This document shows positions 24,951 through 34,002 of a DNA stretch of 64,000 bases, in pieces. Below the pieces are notes generated by a model that saw nothing but the letters and a program-made list of their open reading frames with translations, was not told the origin of the DNA and searched no databases. The position numbers and the translations under genes were made by a program. Every line of letters begins with the position of its first letter. The stretch's first letter is position 1. This DNA comes from Chromatiaceae bacterium (GTDB lineage: Bacteria > Pseudomonadota > Gammaproteobacteria > Chromatiales > Chromatiaceae): contig JACKMK010000001.1 in the NCBI GenBank assembly GCA_024235395.1, forward strand, positions 1,364,001 through 1,428,000, written 5' to 3'.

Positions 24951-27900
24951 GTGAAGAACAATCAACCGGTTACCCAGCAGGAACGCGAATTCAAGGCCGG
25001 ACAGATACTGGCATCGCGGACCGATCTCAAGGGCATTACGACCTATGCCAACCAGGCGTTCATCGAGATCAGCGGCTTCAGCGAGGACGAACTGGTTGGG
25101 CGCAATCACAACGTGGTGCGTCATCCCGACATGCCGCCCGAGGCGTTCCAAGACCTGTGGGACACCATCAAGGCCGGCAAGCCCTGGACCGGGATCGTCA
25201 AGAATCGCTGCAAGAACGGCGACCACTACTGGGTCAAGGCCACCGTGACACCGGTTATGCGCGATGGCCATATCGTCGAATACATGTCTGTGCGCATCCA
25301 CCCCACACGCGCAGAGGTCGAGCAGGCCGAGCAACTGTACCGCGCGATCAACGCCGGGAAAGCGACGCTCAAGCCGACAAGGGCGGCACGCCTGATGCAT
25401 GCCGTGCGTTCACTGCCGACCAGTCGCAAGTTGTCCATCGCCTTCACCCTGCTGATCGCGGGGATCACCGCCTCGCTGATCGGCGCCGGTTTCTGGCACA
25501 TGCACAAGGCCGCGGTCGACCGTGAGCTTCAGAATCTGAACGAACACTACGTCGAACTGCAGGGCAGACTCGACGCCGAGGTGCGCACGGCCGCCACGCT
25601 GGCCACACTGGTGGCCGAGATGCCGGATGCCCAGGACGCGTTCGCGGCCGGTGACCGCGAGCGGCTGCTACAGATGTTCCGCACACCGTTCGAACGCCTC
25701 AAGAAAGATTTCGGGGTGCGCCAGTTTCAGTTCCATACGCCGCCGGCCACCTCGTTCGTACGCATCCATAAGCCCGGCAAGTTCGGAGACGACCTGACCG
25801 GCAAACGACCGACGATCGTCAAAACGAACAATGAAAAATCACCCGTGACCGGCCTGGACATTGGTGTGTTCGGGCTTGGTCTCCGCGGCTTGACGCCCGT
25901 CTTCAAAGACGGTGTCCATCTCGGTTCGGTCGAGTTCGGCATGGCATTCAGCAAGGAGTTCTTCGAGGCCTTCAAGTCGAAGTACGGCACCGACGTGACG
26001 CTGGACCTCTTCAAAGGCTCGGATCTCGAGGCGTTTGCGAGCACCCTGCCCTCGGCGCTACCGTTCGGCAGCGAGGACGCAGCCAGGGTGCGTGCCGGGG
26101 AATCCTTCATGCAGATCACTGAGCTGGACGGCGTCCCGCTCAGCGTCTTGTCTGCACCGCTGCGCGACTTCGCCGGCGAGGTGGTCGGCATGCTGCGCAT
26201 CGCGGCCGACCGCAGTGCCTTTGTTGCCGAGATGTCCGAGCTGCGCAACCTGGCACTCGTCGCCGCACTGTTTTCAATCGTGATCGGCCTCGTGGTCTCG
26301 TACCTGATCGCGCGCAGTATCACGCGTCCACTCGGACACGCAGTGGCCGTCGCGCACGCGATCACCGAGGGCAAGTACGACAACGACATTGCCAGCGACC
26401 GCGATGACGAGGCCGGCGAGGTGCTACAGGCGATGCAGACCATGCAATCGCGCCTCAACTACGACGTGCACACGGTGCAGGAGGCCCTACAGTCGAACCT
26501 GCGTGTGCGCTCGGCGCTCGACAACGTCGATTCCTGCGTGACGGTCTCCGACCGCAACAATCTCCTCATCTACATGAACAAGGCCGCGCACGACCTGTTC
26601 GACCTGATCGGCCGGCAGAAGGGCGCGGCCTTCCGAACCGATGGCTTGATGGGAACCAGCCTCGCCGACTTCTTCGACGATGCGGAACTGCGTGCGGCCT
26701 ATCAGCGCCAGCTGACCGAGACGCGCACCTCACAGCTCACGGCCTGGGGGCGGACACTCAAACTGGTCACCTCTCCGGTGCGCGACGACGAAGGCGAGTA
26801 CCAGGGTCGCGTGACGCAGTGGATCGACATCACCGAGGAACTGGCTGCACAGCAGGCCGAACAGGAACGCCTGCAGGAGGAACGCCAGACAGCGGCGGCC
26901 AACCTGCGTCTGAAGGTGGCGCTGGACAACGTCAGTTCGAACGTCATGGTTGCGGACCAGGACCACCAGATCATCTACATGAACGAGACCGCACTGAAGC
27001 TTTTCACCGGCGCAGAACAGGATATCCGTTCAGATCTACCGAACTTCTCGGCCAGCGCCATCATCGGTTCGAACATCGATGTCTTTCATAAGAATCCGAA
27101 CCACCAGCGCGGCATGCTGAACCAGCTGAATGCGGCACACCAGTCGGAGTTCGTGGTCGGCGGCCGCACGATGCGGTTCATCGCGAACCCGGTCGTCGAC
27201 ATGGAAGGCAAGCGACTTGGCACTGTCGTCGAATGGGCCGATCGCACCACCGAGGTCGCGATCGAGCACGAGATCGATGGGATCGTCGAGTCGGCGCGTG
27301 CCGGCGACCTGACACAACGCATCGCCGAAGACGGCAAGCAGGGCTTCTTCCGACAGCTGGCTGGCGGCATCAATGCGCTGATCGACCAGATGGAGCGCGT
27401 GTTCGATGAAATTGCAGCGGTCATGGGGCGTCTCGCGCAGGGCGATGTGACACGGCCGATGACCGGCGAGTACGAAGGCACCTTCGGACGCGTAAAGGCG
27501 GACATCAACGACAGTCTCAACCACCTTGGCGACGTCGTTCGCCAACTGCGGGAAAGCGCGGACGCGATTGCGACGGCGTCCGACGAGATCTCGAGTGGTA
27601 ACACCAACCTGTCGTCACGGACCGAGCAACAGGCGGCCAGTCTCGAGGAGACCGCGGCCAGCATGGAGCAACTCACCGGCACAGTGCGCAACAATGCGGA
27701 CAATGCCCAGCAGGCCAATCAGGTCGCCAACAGCGCACGGCAACACGCCCAGAGTGGCGGCGAAGTGGTGAGAAGTGCGATCGAGGCGATGAACCAGATC
27801 AATGACGCGTCGGGCAAGATCGCCGAGATCATCGGCGTGATCGACGATATCGCGTTCCAGACCAACCTGTTGGCGCTCAACGCCAGCGTCGAGGCGGCGC

Positions 27901-28469
27901 GTGCCGGTGAACAGGGCCGCGGATTCGCCGTCGTGGCCACCGAGGTCCGCAACCTCGCCTCGCGTTCCGCCTCCGCGGCGAAAGAGATCAAGGAGCTGAT
28001 CCAGGACTCGGTCGCCAAGGTCAAGACCGGCGCAGAGCTGGTCGATCGGACCGGGGCGTCGCTCGACGAGATCGTCGACGGGGTGAAAAAGGTCGGCGAT
28101 ATCGTCGCCGAGATCGCCGCCGCCTCGGCCGAGCAGTCGGCCGGGATCGACCAGGTCAACAAGGCAGTGACTTCGATGGACGAGGTCACCCAGCAGAACG
28201 CGGCGCTCGCCGAACAGACCTCGGCGGCTTCGTCGTCAATGAGCGACAAGGCGCGCGAGATGAACCAGCTGGTGGCCTTCTTCACGGTCGACGGTGCGCA
28301 ACCTCGGGCCGCGACGACCAGGCCCGCGGCGTCGCCGGCCACGGCTCCCCCGCCGGCTGCAAAACCGGCAGCTGCCAAACCGAAGCCGGCCACCGCGGCG
28401 GCACCGCCCGCGCGCCGCAACAAGGTCGAGGCGACACCGGTCGACGACGAAGACTGGGAAGAGTTCTAG
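24951..28469 (+). CDS. Large Aer-type PAS/HAMP methyl-accepting chemotaxis protein (1172 aa)
   Basis: The GTG at 24951 is chosen because the product then begins with the conserved Aer-type NNQPVTQQE; an upstream ATG at 24903 adds an unrelated 16 residues. Order: PAS (20-118), TM1 (162-184), periplasmic sensor (185-430, dCache-like), TM2 (about 431-455), HAMP, two further PAS domains (about 520-640 and 655-775), tandem HAMP-like units (about 780-880) and the signalling hairpin with GEQGRGFAVVATEVRNLASR near residue 986. An Ala/Pro linker leads to the terminal DEDWEEF, like CheR-binding pentapeptides (NWETF). The first PAS may bind FAD as in Aer. No che genes are adjacent. Confidence 0.88.
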   Translation: MKNNQPVTQQEREFKAGQILASRTDLKGITTYANQAFIEISGFSEDELVGRNHNVVRHPDMPPEAFQDLWDTIKAGKPWTGIVKNRCKNGDHYWVKATVTPVMRDGHIVEYMSVRIHPTRAEVEQAEQLYRAINAGKATLKPTRAARLMHAVRSLPTSRKLSIAFTLLIAGITASLIGAGFWHMHKAAVDRELQNLNEHYVELQGRLDAEVRTAATLATLVAEMPDAQDAFAAGDRERLLQMFRTPFERLKKDFGVRQFQFHTPPATSFVRIHKPGKFGDDLTGKRPTIVKTNNEKSPVTGLDIGVFGLGLRGLTPVFKDGVHLGSVEFGMAFSKEFFEAFKSKYGTDVTLDLFKGSDLEAFASTLPSALPFGSEDAARVRAGESFMQITELDGVPLSVLSAPLRDFAGEVVGMLRIAADRSAFVAEMSELRNLALVAALFSIVIGLVVSYLIARSITRPLGHAVAVAHAITEGKYDNDIASDRDDEAGEVLQAMQTMQSRLNYDVHTVQEALQSNLRVRSALDNVDSCVTVSDRNNLLIYMNKAAHDLFDLIGRQKGAAFRTDGLMGTSLADFFDDAELRAAYQRQLTETRTSQLTAWGRTLKLVTSPVRDDEGEYQGRVTQWIDITEELAAQQAEQERLQEERQTAAANLRLKVALDNVSSNVMVADQDHQIIYMNETALKLFTGAEQDIRSDLPNFSASAIIGSNIDVFHKNPNHQRGMLNQLNAAHQSEFVVGGRTMRFIANPVVDMEGKRLGTVVEWADRTTEVAIEHEIDGIVESARAGDLTQRIAEDGKQGFFRQLAGGINALIDQMERVFDEIAAVMGRLAQGDVTRPMTGEYEGTFGRVKADINDSLNHLGDVVRQLRESADAIATASDEISSGNTNLSSRTEQQAASLEETAASMEQLTGTVRNNADNAQQANQVANSARQHAQSGGEVVRSAIEAMNQINDASGKIAEIIGVIDDIAFQTNLLALNASVEAARAGEQGRGFAVVATEVRNLASRSASAAKEIKELIQDSVAKVKTGAELVDRTGASLDEIVDGVKKVGDIVAEIAAASAEQSAGIDQVNKAVTSMDEVTQQNAALAEQTSAASSSMSDKAREMNQLVAFFTVDGAQPRAATTRPAASPATAPPPAAKPAAAKPKPATAAAPPARRNKVEATPVDDEDWEEF

Positions 28470-28669
28470 GCGGTCATTCCTCGGAGCGCGGTGGCCCGGG
28501 CCGCGCTCCCGACCCTTCCCGGCACGCCGGCCGACGCATCGCCGTCGAGGCCACGCCGTCGCCCCTCTCCACCCGATCTACCTTATAGTCGGAGCCACAC
28601 CCATCCCACACGGCTCACCAGGGTAGGCCGCCGGGTATCCGCAAACATCGCCACCGGGAGCGCAGCGCC

Positions 28670-29851
28670 ATGACCTCCGACTATCTGTTCACCTCGGAGT
28701 CGGTGTCCGATGGTCACCCGGACAAACTCGCCGACAGGATCTCCGACACCGTACTCGATCGCTGTCTGGAACTGGACCCGCATGCGAAGGTGGCGTGCGA
28801 GACCCTCCTGGCTGACGACTTCGTCGTCGTGGCCGGCGAGTTCCGACTTGGCCCGCCCGGGGCATTCGCGACGCTGCGCGGCGAACTCGACGGCATCGTT
28901 CGTCGCCTGCTGCACGACACCGGTTACCGCGCCGACTTCCCTGGCATCGACCCGACGGGCTGCGAGGTGCAGTTGCGTGTGCATGGTCAATCGGAGCAGA
29001 TTGCCAAAGGCGTCGAGCGCGCCGACGGCGTGCTCGGCGCCGGGGACCAGGGGCTGATGTTCGGCTATGCATGCGATGAGACCGAGGAGCTGATGCCACT
29101 GCCGATCCAGCTCGCCCATCGGTTGATGCAGCGCCAGCATGCATTGCGCCACGCCGGGGAATTGCCGTGGCTGCGCCCGGACGCCAAGGCCCAGGTAACG
29201 GTGCGCTACTCCGGAGACCGGCCGGTCGAGGTCGATACCGTGGTCATCTCGACCCAGCTGCAGGGCGAACTGTCCGACGCGGCGATAGAACGCGCGGTGA
29301 TCGGGGAACTGATCGAATCGGTGGTACCCGCTGGCCTGCGTAGTTCGCGAACGCGCTACCTGGTCAACCCTGCCGGACGTTTCGAGGTCGGCGGGCCCCA
29401 CGGCGACACCGGCCTGACCGGACGTAAGATCGTCGTCGATACCTATGGCGGCAGCTGCCCGCACGGTGGTGGGGCCTTCTCCGGCAAGGACCCGACCAAG
29501 GTCGACCGCTCGGCCGCCTATGCGGCCCGTTGGGTGGCAAAGAATGTCGTCGCCGCGGGGCTCGCGCGGCGCGTCAGCGTGCAGCTCGCGTACGCGATAG
29601 GCCGACCCGACCCGGTGTCGATCCGGCTCGACACCCAGGGCACGCACAGCCTGCCCGAGCACCGGATCGCACAGGCGGTACGCGCGATATTCGATCTCAC
29701 GCCGGCGGGCATCATCCGCGACCTCGACCTGCGCCGGCCGATCTATGCGAAGACCGCGGCGTTCGGCCACTTTGGTCGCGAACAACCCGAGTTCACCTGG
29801 GAGCATACCGATCGCGCTGCGGAGCTGCGCCGGGCGGCCGACGCCGGTTGA
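28670..29851 (+). CDS. Second, divergent S-adenosylmethionine synthetase (393 aa)
   Basis: MetK motifs are intact: FTSESVSDGHPDKLADRIS, the ATP/Met loop GAGDQGLMFGYA and the P-loop GGGAFSGKD followed by VDRSAAY. It therefore should make S-adenosylmethionine from methionine and ATP in the cytosol. Compared with the canonical MetK at 60586 it differs strongly in the first 110 residues (LADDFVVVAGEFRLGPPGAF) and in the C-terminal third (YAIGRPDPVSIRLDTQG), roughly half identical by eye. It stands alone, 200 bases after the receptor gene. A specialised or differently regulated enzyme is likely. Confidence 0.9.
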   Translation: MTSDYLFTSESVSDGHPDKLADRISDTVLDRCLELDPHAKVACETLLADDFVVVAGEFRLGPPGAFATLRGELDGIVRRLLHDTGYRADFPGIDPTGCEVQLRVHGQSEQIAKGVERADGVLGAGDQGLMFGYACDETEELMPLPIQLAHRLMQRQHALRHAGELPWLRPDAKAQVTVRYSGDRPVEVDTVVISTQLQGELSDAAIERAVIGELIESVVPAGLRSSRTRYLVNPAGRFEVGGPHGDTGLTGRKIVVDTYGGSCPHGGGAFSGKDPTKVDRSAAYAARWVAKNVVAAGLARRVSVQLAYAIGRPDPVSIRLDTQGTHSLPEHRIAQAVRAIFDLTPAGIIRDLDLRRPIYAKTAAFGHFGREQPEFTWEHTDRAAELRRAADAG

Positions 29852-29917
29852 GCAGGCCACGCTTCCGCTCGCCCGGACACCCCGTCGGGCGTGGCGACGG
29901 CTGTCCCCGGTACTACG

Positions 29918-31738
29918 TCATTCGGCCCGCGTGGACGATTCCAGCAATGCCGAGATGTGGCCGGCATACCAGAACGGCTCGTTTTGAACGCCCGCACGCG
30001 CCTGTTCCGCCGCCGCTCTACCTTTCGCCACCAGTGCCGGGTCATCGCTGTGCAATGCCAGGCGCACCAGCATCGCCGAGGGCGACGGCAGCGCGCCTTC
30101 GGCCAGTGCCGATTCCTCGCCCATGCCGGGAATCAGCGGTTCGTCGTCCAGCCGCCAACCGGCCGGCCCCGAATAGCGCTGCCACGCGAGGTTGACCAGT
30201 GCCGCAACCAGCGTGCGGTCGGTCGGATCACCGCTCAAGGTTGCGTAATGCGACATGCCGTAGGCGACGTAGGCATAGTCGGCGAGCGACGCATCACCGA
30301 ACGGCCGCCCCTTGTCATCGAGTGCGCGCCGAAGTTCCCCGCCGTCCCACAGGCGGTTGCGCAGGAAGTTCCGCAGACCGGCCGCCGCGCGACGCAGTGT
30401 CGGGTCCTGCCAGCGCAATGCGGCCTGCGACAGCGTGGCCAGCATCAGGCCGTTCCAGCCCGCCAGTTCCTTGCCATCGACCGGCAGCGGGCGTTGCGCG
30501 CGCACGGCGAGCAAGCGTGTACGGATATCGCCCAAGCGGTGTTCGATCACCGTCTGCGGTTGCTTCAGCGCATCTGCGATCGCCGACGCGGCCTCGCCAC
30601 GTCGCGGCAGATAACGGTCGCCGAACGTCGCGACGTCCAACATCCGCCAATGACGCCGCGCCAACGCGGTGTCCTGCTCACCCAGCGCCGCATGCAGTTC
30701 CTCGACGCGCCAAAGATACACGGCGCCCTCTTCCCCTGAGCCATCGACCGCCGAGAAGCTCGCCACGTAACCGCCCTGGGCACCCGGCATCTCGCGCAAC
30801 ACGAAGTCGAGCGTGTCGCGCGCGATCCGCGCGTAATCCTCGCGGCCGAATACGTCGGCAGCGCGCAGGTAGAGCTCGGCCATCATCGCCTGGCTGTAGA
30901 GCATCTTCTCGAAGTGCGGGGTGTCCCACGAGGGGTCCACGGTGTAGCGAAAGAAGCCGCCGGCGAGATGATCGCGCAGACCCTCGTCCGCCATGCGGTC
31001 GAGGGTCAGCATCAGGAACTCGGCAAGCTCGGCCCGCGGCGCGCTCTGCTGCAACTCCAACAATGCCATCAGCTGCGGCGTCATGGGAAACTTGTTCTGC
31101 TCACCGAAACCGCCGCCGAGCACGTCTGCCAGACCCATTGCCTGCGCGAACAGGCCCTGCCGCAGAGCGGACTCGGGCAGCGACTCGCCTTGTTGCGAAA
31201 TGTTCTCCAACGCGATCTGCAAGGAGGTGCGACGCGCGAGCTTGCGCAACTTGCCGCGCTCGTCCCGCCAGGCGCGCTGCAGGCGATCGAGCAACTCGCG
31301 GAACTGAGCGGCCGGCAGGTAGGTCGCACCGATCAAAGGGTAACCCTCAGGGGTCAGGAAGACGTTCAGCGGCCAGCCCGCCTGGCCCTGGGTACGTTCG
31401 AGAAAGTCGATCAGGTGCGTGTCCAGTGCGGTATGCAGTTCGCGGTCCAGCTTGACCGGAATGAAATGGGTGTTGAGCAGTGTCGCGATCGCGGGATCAC
31501 GATAGCTCTCGCGCTGCATCACATGGCACCAGTGACAAGAGAAGTAGCCGCTGGAGACGAACAGCAGCTTGTCCTCCTTGCGTGCGCGCTCGACAACAGC
31601 CGGCCCCCAATCCTGCCAGGCCACCGGATCTGCACCATGCATCGCAAGGTAAGGCGACGGGTGTCCGGCCAGCTGGTTCTCCAGCGCTGCCACCTGCCCT
31701 GCGTACAGGCTGATCAGCAACAGCAGCCACCTCGGCAT
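29918..31738 (-). CDS. Periplasmic thioredoxin-domain DUF255/YyaL-like protein (606 aa)
   Basis: A signal peptide (residues 1-18) precedes the DUF255 block NQLAGHPSPYLAMHGADPVAW and a thioredoxin fold with CHWC (Cys68, Cys71). The rest is a six-hairpin glycosidase-like domain (FPMTPQLMALLEL, PSWDTPHFEKMLYSQAMMAE, VDGKELAGWNGLMLATL). Cytosolic relatives are SSP411/YyaL; this exported version may act in disulfide or sugar-phosphate repair, which is unproven. It is 15 bases after tatC, suggesting the last gene of the tat operon. It carries no twin-arginine motif, so it uses Sec. Confidence 0.85.
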   Translation of the reverse strand: MPRWLLLLISLYAGQVAALENQLAGHPSPYLAMHGADPVAWQDWGPAVVERARKEDKLLFVSSGYFSCHWCHVMQRESYRDPAIATLLNTHFIPVKLDRELHTALDTHLIDFLERTQGQAGWPLNVFLTPEGYPLIGATYLPAAQFRELLDRLQRAWRDERGKLRKLARRTSLQIALENISQQGESLPESALRQGLFAQAMGLADVLGGGFGEQNKFPMTPQLMALLELQQSAPRAELAEFLMLTLDRMADEGLRDHLAGGFFRYTVDPSWDTPHFEKMLYSQAMMAELYLRAADVFGREDYARIARDTLDFVLREMPGAQGGYVASFSAVDGSGEEGAVYLWRVEELHAALGEQDTALARRHWRMLDVATFGDRYLPRRGEAASAIADALKQPQTVIEHRLGDIRTRLLAVRAQRPLPVDGKELAGWNGLMLATLSQAALRWQDPTLRRAAAGLRNFLRNRLWDGGELRRALDDKGRPFGDASLADYAYVAYGMSHYATLSGDPTDRTLVAALVNLAWQRYSGPAGWRLDDEPLIPGMGEESALAEGALPSPSAMLVRLALHSDDPALVAKGRAAAEQARAGVQNEPFWYAGHISALLESSTRAE

Positions 31739-31752
31739 CGCCGCGATTCGCC

Positions 31753-32979
31753 TCAGCTGTCCAACTGTTCGAGGATATTGAGCGCCACCTTGCGCTGCGT
31801 CTCGTCGCCTTCGCTGAGAACCTCGTACAACAGGCGACGCGCCTCGCTGTCAGCGCCGGTGGCACGGAGTGCCGCGACCTGTTCCAGCTTGGCATCGACC
31901 AGTGCCTCGGTCGCAGTGCGCCGCGGGAAATCCTCTTCGTCGAGCATGTCGGCGGAGTCGTCCGCGGTCCATCGTACCGGTTCCTCGGCCGGGCCGTTCA
32001 CGTCCTCACTGTCCGAATACTCGTCGTAGTCGTCGGACGCCCCGTCGGCCGGCGCATCGGATTGGGTATCCGGCGATGCCTGCTCGGCACGGGAGGCGCG
32101 GTCCAGCTCCTCGAACTCGGCCTCGATACGATCGAACTCGTCATCGGATGTGTGCTCGCCGCCTGCGACGCCTGCCGACGTCGCGCCGGCAACCGCGTGC
32201 CCGGCCTGTCCATCGACCACCGCCTCTTCGTCGCCGCCGGAAGGCGCGGCGCGGCGCTTTGCCATGGCGCGTGCGAACAGCAGTCCGATTTCGAACAACA
32301 GCCACATCGGCAATGCCAGCAACGTCTGCGAGATCACGTCCGGTGGTGTCAGCAACATCCCGATCACGAAGGAACCGACGATCACGTAGGGGCGCTTTTC
32401 ACCCAGACGTTCTGGCGTGGTCGCGCCGGCCATCACCAGCAGGATGGTCGCTATCGGCACCTCGAACGCCATGCCGAAAGCGAAGAACATGCGGATTGCG
32501 ATGTCCAGGAAGTCGGCGATGTCAGGCATCACCTTGACGTCTTCGGGCGTTACGCCGACCAGGAACGGAAACAGGATCGGCAGTACCACGAAGTAGGCGA
32601 ACGCCGAACCGAGATAGAACAGCAGGATGCTCGACAGCAACAGTGGCAGCGCAAGACGTTTCTCGTGCTGATAAAGGCCCGGCGCAATGAAACTCCACAA
32701 TTGATAAAGCAGGTAGGGCATCGCCAGAAACACCGCCGCGACGAAGGCGAGCTTCAGCGGTGTCAGGAACGGCGACAGCACCTTCGTGGCAACCATCGAG
32801 TTGCCTTCCGGCAAGGCATTGATCACCGGCTGCGCAAGCACGTGGAAGATGTCGTTGCCGAACGGGAAAAGCACCAACAGCAGCACGACCACGGCCAATG
32901 CCATACGCATCAGGCGATCGCGCAGCTCTACAAGGTGGCTTATGAACGGCTGCTCGGGCAGCGAGGCGTTATCACTCAT
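31753..32979 (-). CDS. tatC: Twin-arginine translocase TatC with a long acidic tail (408 aa)
   Basis: Residues 1-245 are a standard six-helix TatC: FISHLVELRDRLMRM, SFIAPGLYQHEKRLALPL (with the conserved Glu region) and the FAFGMAFEVP loop. The usual length is about 250, but here some 160 more residues follow, mostly acidic and Ala/Ser-rich. The last 60 (EALVDAKLEQVAALRATGADSEARRLLYEVLSEGD, cut to ALVDAKLEQVAALRATGADS) resemble the FimV C-terminal module. The start overlaps the end of tatB by eight bases. Fusion or long extension is unusual (see finding). Confidence 0.93.
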   Translation of the reverse strand: MSDNASLPEQPFISHLVELRDRLMRMALAVVVLLLVLFPFGNDIFHVLAQPVINALPEGNSMVATKVLSPFLTPLKLAFVAAVFLAMPYLLYQLWSFIAPGLYQHEKRLALPLLLSSILLFYLGSAFAYFVVLPILFPFLVGVTPEDVKVMPDIADFLDIAIRMFFAFGMAFEVPIATILLVMAGATTPERLGEKRPYVIVGSFVIGMLLTPPDVISQTLLALPMWLLFEIGLLFARAMAKRRAAPSGGDEEAVVDGQAGHAVAGATSAGVAGGEHTSDDEFDRIEAEFEELDRASRAEQASPDTQSDAPADGASDDYDEYSDSEDVNGPAEEPVRWTADDSADMLDEEDFPRRTATEALVDAKLEQVAALRATGADSEARRLLYEVLSEGDETQRKVALNILEQLDS

Positions 32980-33298
32980 GTTTGTCGTCAGCGGTTTCGG
33001 ACCGGGGTTTCACACCCACCGCAGACTCGGCATCGGATTTGATCTGGGCGAAATCCTTTTTGGTATCTTCGACGATCTCGTGCATCGGGTTACTGCGCTT
33101 CTGCTTGTCGATGATTTCGCGCAGTTCGTCAGCCTTGATTTCACGGTCGATATCCTGTTTGACCGAATTGATGAAGCGCCGTCCGCGGCCGACCCACATG
33201 CCGGCGGTACGCGCCACCTTCGGCAGGCGTTCAGGACCGATGACCAGCAGGGCAACCACGCCGACCACCAACAACTCGAGGAACCCGACGTCGAACAT
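32972..33298 (-). CDS. tatB: Twin-arginine translocase TatB (108 aa)
   Basis: The N-terminal helix MFDVGFLELLVVGVVALLVI is followed by GPERLPKVARTAGMWVGRGR, the diagnostic TatB segment, and a charged amphipathic region (VKQDIDREIKADELREIID). It forms the signal-peptide receptor complex with TatC in the inner membrane. It is 23 bases after tatA and overlaps tatC. Confidence 0.95.
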   Translation of the reverse strand: MFDVGFLELLVVGVVALLVIGPERLPKVARTAGMWVGRGRRFINSVKQDIDREIKADELREIIDKQKRSNPMHEIVEDTKKDFAQIKSDAESAVGVKPRSETADDKHE

Positions 33299-33321
33299 TG
33301 AATCGTTCCGTCACCGGACCG

Positions 33322-33555
33322 TTATTGCTTTTCCTTCTCGCGCGTGGCCTCGCTGTCGATCACCTTTTCGTCGGTCTTCTCGAGGCGTTCGGGCTCATTC
33401 GACTTCTTGTCATCATCGTTCATCGCCTTCTTGAAGCCCTTGATCGCGTTTCCAAGATCGCCGCCCAGATTGCGCAGGCGCTTGGTGCCGAACAACAGCA
33501 GCACGATCACCAGGATGATGAGCAACTGCCAGATACTGATTCCACCGATACCCAT
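33322..33555 (-). CDS. tatA: Twin-arginine translocase TatA (77 aa)
   Basis: Start at 33555 follows GGAGAGAG. The product begins MGIGGISIWQLLIILVIVLL, then FGTKRLRNLGGDLGNAIKGFKK, the TatA hinge and amphipathic helix. The acidic/basic tail is short (DKKSNEPERLEKTDEK). It forms the pore-like oligomer of the Tat system. It is 107 bases after hisE, in the common gammaproteobacterial hisE-tatABC order. Confidence 0.95.
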   Translation of the reverse strand: MGIGGISIWQLLIILVIVLLLFGTKRLRNLGGDLGNAIKGFKKAMNDDDKKSNEPERLEKTDEKVIDSEATREKEKQ

Positions 33556-33662
33556 GTCTCTCTCCGCTGATTTCCCACTCTCGTTGGTGGGTCGAAAACG
33601 TGGCCGCCATAATACCCCAAGGCCGGGCGTGCTGCGCTGCGTCGGCCTGCTGCCGGCTTGCG

Positions 33663-33980
33663 CTACTCGGTTCGACTGGCCTTTTCCTGCAGACCGGACA
33701 GGCCGAACCGGCGTTCCAGCTCGGCCAGTACATCGGCTGGCCGGAGTCCCTGCTGGGCCAGCAGGACCATGCAATGGAACCACAGGTCGGCGACCTCGTA
33801 GGTAATCTTGGCCGGATCGCCGTCTTTGGCCGCCATCACCGTCTCGGTAGCCTCCTCGCCGATCTTCTTAAGGATCGCATCGAGCCCTTTGGCGTACAGC
33901 TTGGCGACGTAGGAACTGTCGGGGTCGGCCTGCTTGCGCTGTTCCAGCACCGCCGCCAGCCTGTCGAGCGTGTCGTTCAT
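33663..33980 (-). CDS. hisE: Phosphoribosyl-ATP pyrophosphatase (105 aa)
   Basis: HisE signature KKIGEEATETVMAAKDGD and ITYEVADLWFHCMVLLA are present. It removes pyrophosphate from phosphoribosyl-ATP in histidine biosynthesis. This is a standalone HisE, not a HisIE fusion. Only 22 bases separate it from hisF, so hisI, often between them, is absent here. Confidence 0.93.
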   Translation of the reverse strand: MNDTLDRLAAVLEQRKQADPDSSYVAKLYAKGLDAILKKIGEEATETVMAAKDGDPAKITYEVADLWFHCMVLLAQQGLRPADVLAELERRFGLSGLQEKASRTE

Positions 33981-34002
33981 CGCAACCACCCCCGCGCCGG
34001 CC

